A stretch of DNA of 8,912 nt. It comes from Pseudomonadota bacterium. GTDB lineage: Bacteria; Pseudomonadota; Alphaproteobacteria; Acetobacterales; Acetobacteraceae. Below, in pieces: positions 6,008 through 8,912 of this stretch. The stretch's first letter is position 1, and every line of letters begins with the position of its first letter. The DNA lies in the NCBI GenBank assembly GCA_021845555.1, contig JAJZVS010000149.1:1-8912 (forward strand), written 5' to 3'. The notes under the pieces are model-generated. The model saw nothing but the letters and a program-made list of their open reading frames with translations. It did not search any database and was not told the DNA's origin. The translations under genes were made by a program, and so were the position numbers.

Positions 6008-6033
6008 GCACAAGATAGGTTGTGCATATTCTA
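6008..6033 (-). promoter_or_regulatory. Predicted promoter and operator of mntA-hepT
   Basis: On the minus strand a TAGAAT -10 hexamer (6033 to 6028) predicts a start near 6021. A perfect inverted repeat, GCACAA-N6-TTGTGC (6008-6025), covers that start point, 20 bases before the mntA ATG. Its place fits self-repression by the antitoxin. The -35 position (GGGGCG) is poor and lies against the palindromic element. Confidence 0.5.
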
Positions 6034-6057
6034 GGCGCAAGCGGGGGATGCGCCCCC

Positions 6058-6114
6058 CCTTCACCTCGCCCACTTTGTGGGAGAGATCGGCGCGCGCAGC
6101 GTGCCGGATGAGGG
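6058..6114. repeat. 57-bp palindromic intergenic element, copy 2
   Basis: It aligns without gaps to the element at 5117-5173, with 8 differences in 57 positions by eye. The second stem is now GGCGCGC-GCA-GCGTGCC: two base pairs are swapped with their partners and one G-C became G-T, so pairing is kept. The first stem keeps the core CCCAC-TTT-GTGGG but has two mismatches. It lies between mntA and the orphan ORF. Confidence 0.88.
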
Positions 6115-6160
6115 GCGCACGGCAGGGGCGGCGGGCGGGCGGGGACACGATCTCTATCGC

Positions 6161-6592
6161 TTAGCTCTCGGTAACGGATTCTGGATGTCGCGCGATGCCG
6201 TAGCGCCCAGGGAGGCATGCGGTTTCCGTTCCCACCTGCGAAGCAATCGTCGCTTCGACGTAAGAATCGGGGACTTCGTCAACGACCTCGGCAGCGCGCA
6301 ATTCCTTGCCGTCGCACTCGAGGATAAACGGCACGAACCCACGCTCGAATGAAATCGGCGCAACTGCGGCCGGGAAATCGACGCGATAGCTGAGGATCTG
6401 GCCCTGGGGACTCACGACAAACCGGCAGCGGTCAAATGATTCCGGCTCATCGTGTGGGACAGCCAAAGCCTCGCGCCACTCGTTCGCGCTAAAAATGGTC
6501 TTCGTGCCGATGAACGGCGCCTGTGCCAGCAGGCTCAGCGGCTGGGTTTCGATCGGGGAGCCAATCGGGGCTTCAACCAGAACCTCCCCCAA
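6161..6592 (-). CDS. Hypothetical protein of unknown family, start region probably damaged
   Basis: 143 residues from a TTG at 6592; I do not recognise it. It has mixed polar and hydrophobic sequence with plausible protein composition (for example RCRFVVSPQGQILSYRVDF, SFERGFVPFILECDGKELRAAEVVDEVPDSYVEATIASQVG), no signal peptide, no membrane helix and no clear motif. The region is visibly poorer in G+C than its neighbours, suggesting transfer. The TTG has no Shine-Dalgarno sequence. Six codons upstream in the same frame there is a well-placed start, GAGGAG, six bases, ATG (6608-6610), but it reads ATG GTC TAA and stops. So the gene may be a pseudogene broken at codon 3, or it may restart at TTG/CTG. 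Another frame holds a 26-codon ORF (6595-6675, MLHPYHDHGG...) that ends beside the TTG. From 6611 to 6723 I see no further gene, only the short palindrome CAACATGTTG (6670-6679). Confidence 0.45.
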   Translation of the reverse strand: MGEVLVEAPIGSPIETQPLSLLAQAPFIGTKTIFSANEWREALAVPHDEPESFDRCRFVVSPQGQILSYRVDFPAAVAPISFERGFVPFILECDGKELRAAEVVDEVPDSYVEATIASQVGTETACLPGRYGIARHPESVTES

Positions 6593-6723
6593 AGTCAGCA
6601 GTTAGACCATTGCGTGCTCCTCGCGCTCCAGAGCGTCAGCGTCGCACCACCATGGTCATGGTACGGATGCAACATGTTGGACCAGGGTCGGAAGCTATCT
6701 GAGGCCTACGGCCCGTCGCCCCC

Positions 6724-7146
6724 TCACGACCCCGCCCATGGATCGATCAGGCCGACCCCACAGCCCGCGAACCCGCCCGTATCCCGCGTCGCGACACTGG
6801 CCCCCGCCCCCGACGCGATCGCCGCAATCAACGCATCGAACCCCTCGATCGGCGTCCCGGCCTGCCGGCGCGCCAGAACGATCCCCGGATAGCGCGCCGC
6901 CGCGGCAGCACCGAACGGCAGGACGCGATCGGCAAACTCCTCGGCAAAAATCGCCTCCGCCACCGCTGTGAGCGCCGTACGCCGCCGTCCGTCCGGCAGC
7001 GCGCCTACCCCGTACATGATTTCGACCTGAGTGATGTACGTCGTGTACAGCGCTGTCCGCGGCTGCGCCGCCACCCAGGCCACCACCCGAGGCTCCGGCT
7101 TCGCCCGCATGAGTTCCGAAATGACGTTGGTGTCGAGGACGATCAC
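6724..7146 (-). CDS. vapC: VapC-type PIN-domain toxin ribonuclease
   Basis: 140 residues from a GTG start. PIN-domain acidic residues are all present in the usual order: D5 in MIVLDTNVISEL, E42 in TQVEIMYGV, D104 in GFDALIAAIA and D122 in ATRDTGGF. These bind Mg2+/Mn2+ and cut RNA, typically tRNA or rRNA. The sequence style (DTNVISELMR, EIMYGVGALPDGRRR) is that of the FitB/VapC branch. Its GTG overlaps the vapB stop in GTGA (7143-7146), the common arrangement for coupled translation; no strong Shine-Dalgarno sequence is seen. Length is normal for the family and no lesion is visible, so it is probably functional. Its 3' end is followed by the orphan ORF region on the same strand. Confidence 0.93.
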   Translation of the reverse strand: MIVLDTNVISELMRAKPEPRVVAWVAAQPRTALYTTYITQVEIMYGVGALPDGRRRTALTAVAEAIFAEEFADRVLPFGAAAAARYPGIVLARRQAGTPIEGFDALIAAIASGAGASVATRDTGGFAGCGVGLIDPWAGS

Positions 7147-7391
7147 GCCTCGAACCCGGGCGGCGTCGCGATCGGCACCGGCGGATGCGGCTCCAGCTCC
7201 ACCCCACCGAGCGGCGCGACCCGCCGCCGGATCGCCTCCGCCAGGTTGGGCTCGCGGCGGCCCGCGCTGGCCAGGGCCTCGTTCAGGATGGCGCGCAGCT
7301 CGGCTTCCATCGAGCGGCCATGCTGTGCCGCACGCACGCGCAACCGCTCCTTCACGGTCGTGTCGACGTTACGAATCGTCAGGGTCGTCAT
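7143..7391 (-). CDS. vapB: VapB/FitA-type ribbon-helix-helix antitoxin
   Basis: 82 residues. The N-terminal 42 residues are a FitA-like ribbon-helix-helix domain: strand MTTLTIRNVD, then TVKERLRVRAAQHGRSMEAELRAILNEAL. The C-terminal part (PNLAEAIRRRVAPLGG, then a Pro-rich tail PHPPVPIATPPGF) would wrap round VapC and block its active site. The start at 7391 matches where family members begin and has GGGA five bases upstream; ATG 7397 would add two residues. It is first in the operon, with a good promoter and an inverted repeat just upstream, so the VapBC complex probably represses its own transcription. Antitoxin-first order, overlap with vapC and intact motifs support an active pair. Confidence 0.92.
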   Translation of the reverse strand: MTTLTIRNVDTTVKERLRVRAAQHGRSMEAELRAILNEALASAGRREPNLAEAIRRRVAPLGGVELEPHPPVPIATPPGFEA

Positions 7392-7415
7392 GCGCATCCC
7401 GCCCCATGGGTAGAA

Positions 7416-7446
7416 GCAATGTAGGCAATGCCAACATCGCAGTCAA
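7416..7446 (-). promoter_or_regulatory. Promoter and operator of vapBC
   Basis: On the minus strand TTGACT (7446 to 7441), a 17-base spacer and TACATT (7423 to 7418) form a good sigma-70-type promoter, with a start near 7411. A near-perfect inverted repeat with arms GCGATGTTGGC and GCCTACATTGC around ATT (7440 to 7416) covers the spacer and -10: nine of eleven positions pair, plus one G-T. It is a likely site for VapB binding. Confidence 0.75.
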
Positions 7447-7472
7447 TGCAAGCGTGCCTGACCGCGGACGCT

Positions 7473-7790
7473 TCAGCGCTGCCGGCCGGCGCGTTTCCAG
7501 CATGTGGCCGCGCTCCTCCAGCTGCGGCGCGAGCGCACCCGCGGGATCACACCGGGCGCGATCACAATGCGCCACGGGCTGCGGCGCTCGCGTAGCGCGG
7601 CGGTCCGAAGATACGCGAGCTCGGCCTGGATGGTTCGCGCCCCCGAGCTGGGCGCCTCCGAGCCGGGCGCCACCAGCTCCGGCGCGCCATCCCGCAACTG
7701 CCAGGGCGCGCCGGTACGGTCGCCCGAACCCCGGTCGAGGAACTCGGCGACCGTCATATGCCGCGACGGCATCCGGAGGGCGGCGGACAT
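7473..7790 (-). pseudogene. Truncated Uma2-family (DUF820) endonuclease-like gene
   Basis: The first 87 residues from ATG 7790 read like the N-terminal half of a Uma2 protein: RHMTVAEFLDRGSGDRTG, WQLRDGAPELVAPGSE, TIQAELAYL, RRSPWRIVIAPGVIPRVRS. After about 7530 the family pattern is lost and the frame ends in a basic, unrelated tail at 7473, giving 105 residues where the family usually has about 180-200. The PD-(D/E)xK core that would follow is missing, so nuclease activity is not expected. A 15-bp duplication (7645-7674) has inserted extra residues (APSSGART) after the conserved PGSE. Uma2 genes are abundant in this kind of genome and their function is poorly known. From 7791 to 7912 I see no gene. 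Confidence 0.65.
7645..7674. repeat. 15-bp duplication inside the Uma2-like pseudogene
   Basis: gagctgggcgcctcc (7645-7659) and gagccgggcgccacc (7660-7674) differ at two positions and share period and length with other tandem repeats in this window. It keeps the reading frame. Confidence 0.6.
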
Positions 7791-7890
7791 GGCCGGACGA
7801 TGTGCCCTTTCGCGCCCCGGCCGCAAGCGCGATCACGGGCGTCGCCGGGGCCGGCCTTCGCCCGGCGCGCCTGGCGCGCCGACCTCTCCC

Positions 7891-7913
7891 GCCTTCCAGG
7901 AGAGCTGGAAGGC
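7891..7913 (-). terminator. Terminator-like hairpin at the end of hpnJ
   Basis: A perfect 9-bp inverted repeat, GCCTTCCAG / CTGGAAGGC with a 5-base loop, ends against the hpnJ stop codon (7913-7915). No T-run follows on the minus strand, so it is a structural 3' end rather than a textbook intrinsic terminator. The adjacent ACCTCTCCC resembles the start of the 57-bp element but the rest does not match. Confidence 0.5.
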
Positions 7914-8912
7914 TACGCCGCCTTATGCCGCTCGCGCAGGAACTGGAAGAACTCCACCCCTTCGCGCAGCCGGCGCTTCATCATCTGCGGGCTGCGCACC
8001 ATCTCGCCCACGATGGAGGCGATCTTCGGCGCGCGGAAATAGAAGCGCTTGTAGAACGTCTCCACGTTGTCGAAGATTTCCGTATGCGACAGATGCGGGT
8101 AGTGCAGCGGCGCGATCTGGATGCCGTGGTCATCGACCAGTTCCGCATGCGCGGCATCCAGCCAGCCGTTGCGCAGCGCCTGATCGTAGAGGAACGTGCC
8201 CGGATAGGGCGCGGCGAGCGACACCTGGATCGTGTGCGGGTTGATCTCGGTGGCGAACTTGATCGTCTCCTCGATCGTCTCCTTCGTCTCTCCCGGCAGA
8301 CCGAGGATGAAGGTGCCGTGGATCTTGATCCCGAGTTCGTGGCAGTCCTTGGTGAACTGGCGCGCCACCTCGATCCGCATGCCCTTCTTGATGTTGTGCA
8401 GGATCTGCTGGTTGCCGCTCTCGTAGCCCACCAGCAGCAGGCGCAGCCCGTTGTCGCGCAGCACCTTCAAGGTCTCGCGCGGCACGTTCGCCTTGGCGTT
8501 GCACGACCAGGTGACGCCGATCTTGCCCAGTTCGCGCGCGATCGCCTCGGCGCGCGGCAGGTTGTCGGTGAAGGTGTCGTCGTCGAAGAAGAATTCCCGC
8601 ACCTGCGGGAAATAGGATTTCGCCAGCCTGATCTCCTCGGCCACATGGCCCGGCGAGCGCACCCGGTAGCGATGCCCGCCCACGGTCTGCGGCCACAGGC
8701 AGAAGGTGCAGCGGGATTTGCAGCCGCGCCCCGTGTAGAGCGACACGTAGGGGTGCATCAGGTAGCCGATGAAATAATCCTCGATGCGCAGGTCGCGCTT
8801 GTACACCTCGGTCACGAACGGCAGCTGGTCCATATCCTCCAGCACCGCGCGGTCCTGGTTGTGGACGATGCCGCCGGCCCCGTCGCGGTAGGAAATCCCG
8901 TCCACCGCAGAA
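7913..8912 (-). CDS. hpnJ: Hopanoid-associated radical SAM protein HpnJ, C-terminal part
   Basis: About 333 residues are visible; the N-terminus lies beyond the right edge. The radical SAM cluster motif CX3CX2C is intact in GRGCKSRCTFCLWPQ (cysteine codons at 8720-8722, 8708-8710 and 8699-8701), followed by GGHRYRVRSP, typical of HpnJ. Further radical SAM strands are FFFDDDTFTDN, VTWSCNAKANV, LLLVGYESGNQQIL, KIHGTFILGLPGE and QVSLAAPYPGT. The C-terminal part ends with SPQMMKRRLREGVEFFQFLRERHKAA. The missing N-terminal portion is where this family carries a cobalamin-binding-type domain. HpnJ acts on hopanoids carrying a glucosamine headgroup to form the cyclitol ether headgroup of bacteriohopanetetrol, after HpnI and HpnK. 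No frameshift is seen. Its usual partners are not visible here and may lie to the right. Confidence 0.93.
   Translation of the reverse strand, partial: SAVDGISYRDGAGGIVHNQDRAVLEDMDQLPFVTEVYKRDLRIEDYFIGYLMHPYVSLYTGRGCKSRCTFCLWPQTVGGHRYRVRSPGHVAEEIRLAKSYFPQVREFFFDDDTFTDNLPRAEAIARELGKIGVTWSCNAKANVPRETLKVLRDNGLRLLLVGYESGNQQILHNIKKGMRIEVARQFTKDCHELGIKIHGTFILGLPGETKETIEETIKFATEINPHTIQVSLAAPYPGTFLYDQALRNGWLDAAHAELVDDHGIQIAPLHYPHLSHTEIFDNVETFYKRFYFRAPKIASIVGEMVRSPQMMKRRLREGVEFFQFLRERHKAA

Noticed and set aside
5989..6027. Earlier ATG for mntA at 6027
   Set aside because: It abuts the TAGAAT hexamer and would place the operator-like repeat inside the coding region; the extra residues are not part of the RHH pattern.
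5546..6148. N-terminal extension of HepT through mntA and the palindromic element
   Set aside because: The frame runs through the 57-bp element and overlaps mntA in another frame; the HEPN domain begins at ATG 5545, which overlaps the mntA stop as expected.
6452..6892. Plus-strand open frame over the orphan ORF and the 3' end of vapC
   Set aside because: It overlaps vapC antisense and has low-complexity Pro/Ala/Arg composition with no recognisable pattern.
7450..7473. AAGCGT-N12-ACGCTT inverted repeat as terminator of the Uma2-like remnant
   Set aside because: The stem is short, the loop is long and there is no T-run; too weak to call.
7864..7880. Two GGCGCGCC palindromes separated by one base
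   Set aside because: A pair of 8-base G/C palindromes is not surprising in DNA of this composition and has no clear role.
7881..7904. Possible third copy of the 57-bp element
   Set aside because: Only ACCTCTCCC and GGAGAG resemble it; the stem, loop and second hairpin are missing, and a different perfect 9-bp hairpin explains the site better.
1..8912. CRISPR array, tRNA, rRNA, insertion sequence or phage attachment site
   Set aside because: The tandem arrays have no spacer pattern, no cloverleaf or rRNA segment was seen, and no transposase or integrase gene is present.

Overview
The window is very GC-rich, with strong G/C third-position bias. It carries an alphaproteobacterial-type RpoH, a short single-pass membrane protein divergent from an RluD-type pseudouridine synthase, and two hopanoid-associated genes (an HpnM/MlaC-like protein and the 3' part of hpnJ). 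Together these point to an alphaproteobacterium, most likely Rhodospirillales/Acetobacteraceae. The taxonomic call is inference from gene content and protein style; no rRNA gene is present.

Layout: (1) 66-848, minus: exported HpnM/MlaC-type lipid-binding protein with a repeat-built proline/threonine linker. (2) 849-1202: divergent regulatory region with two oppositely facing copies of GTGCCTATAT. (3) 1203-2489, plus: PAPS-type sulfotransferase, probably starting at a TTG. (4) 2535-2813, minus: small membrane-anchored protein. (5) 2944-3963, plus: RluD-family 23S rRNA pseudouridine synthase. (6) 3964-5107, plus: near-consensus promoter, long structured leader and rpoH (heat-shock sigma-32). 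(7) 5108-7912: an accessory block, read on the minus strand, holding a HepT/MntA toxin-antitoxin pair, a lower-GC orphan ORF with a damaged start, a VapBC pair and a truncated Uma2-like gene. (8) 7913-8912, minus: 3' part of hpnJ, running off the right edge.

How the parts work together: the conserved genes are envelope-lipid (hpnM, hpnJ), ribosome-modification (rluD) and heat-shock (rpoH) functions and do not form one operon. The accessory block looks like an insertion hotspot between rpoH and hpnJ. Its two toxin-antitoxin operons are each translationally linked by overlapping stop and start codons, and each has an inverted repeat over the predicted promoter, as expected for autoregulation.

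The most interesting object is the MntA-type antitoxin. It appears to carry an extra N-terminal ribbon-helix-helix DNA-binding domain fused to the minimal nucleotidyltransferase, with a perfect GCACAA-N6-TTGTGC operator-like site in front. This suggests one antitoxin that both modifies its toxin and represses the operon. The module lies between two same-orientation 57-bp palindromic elements whose differences preserve hairpin pairing. A second theme is repeated 12-15-bp tandem duplications in genes and spacers throughout the window.
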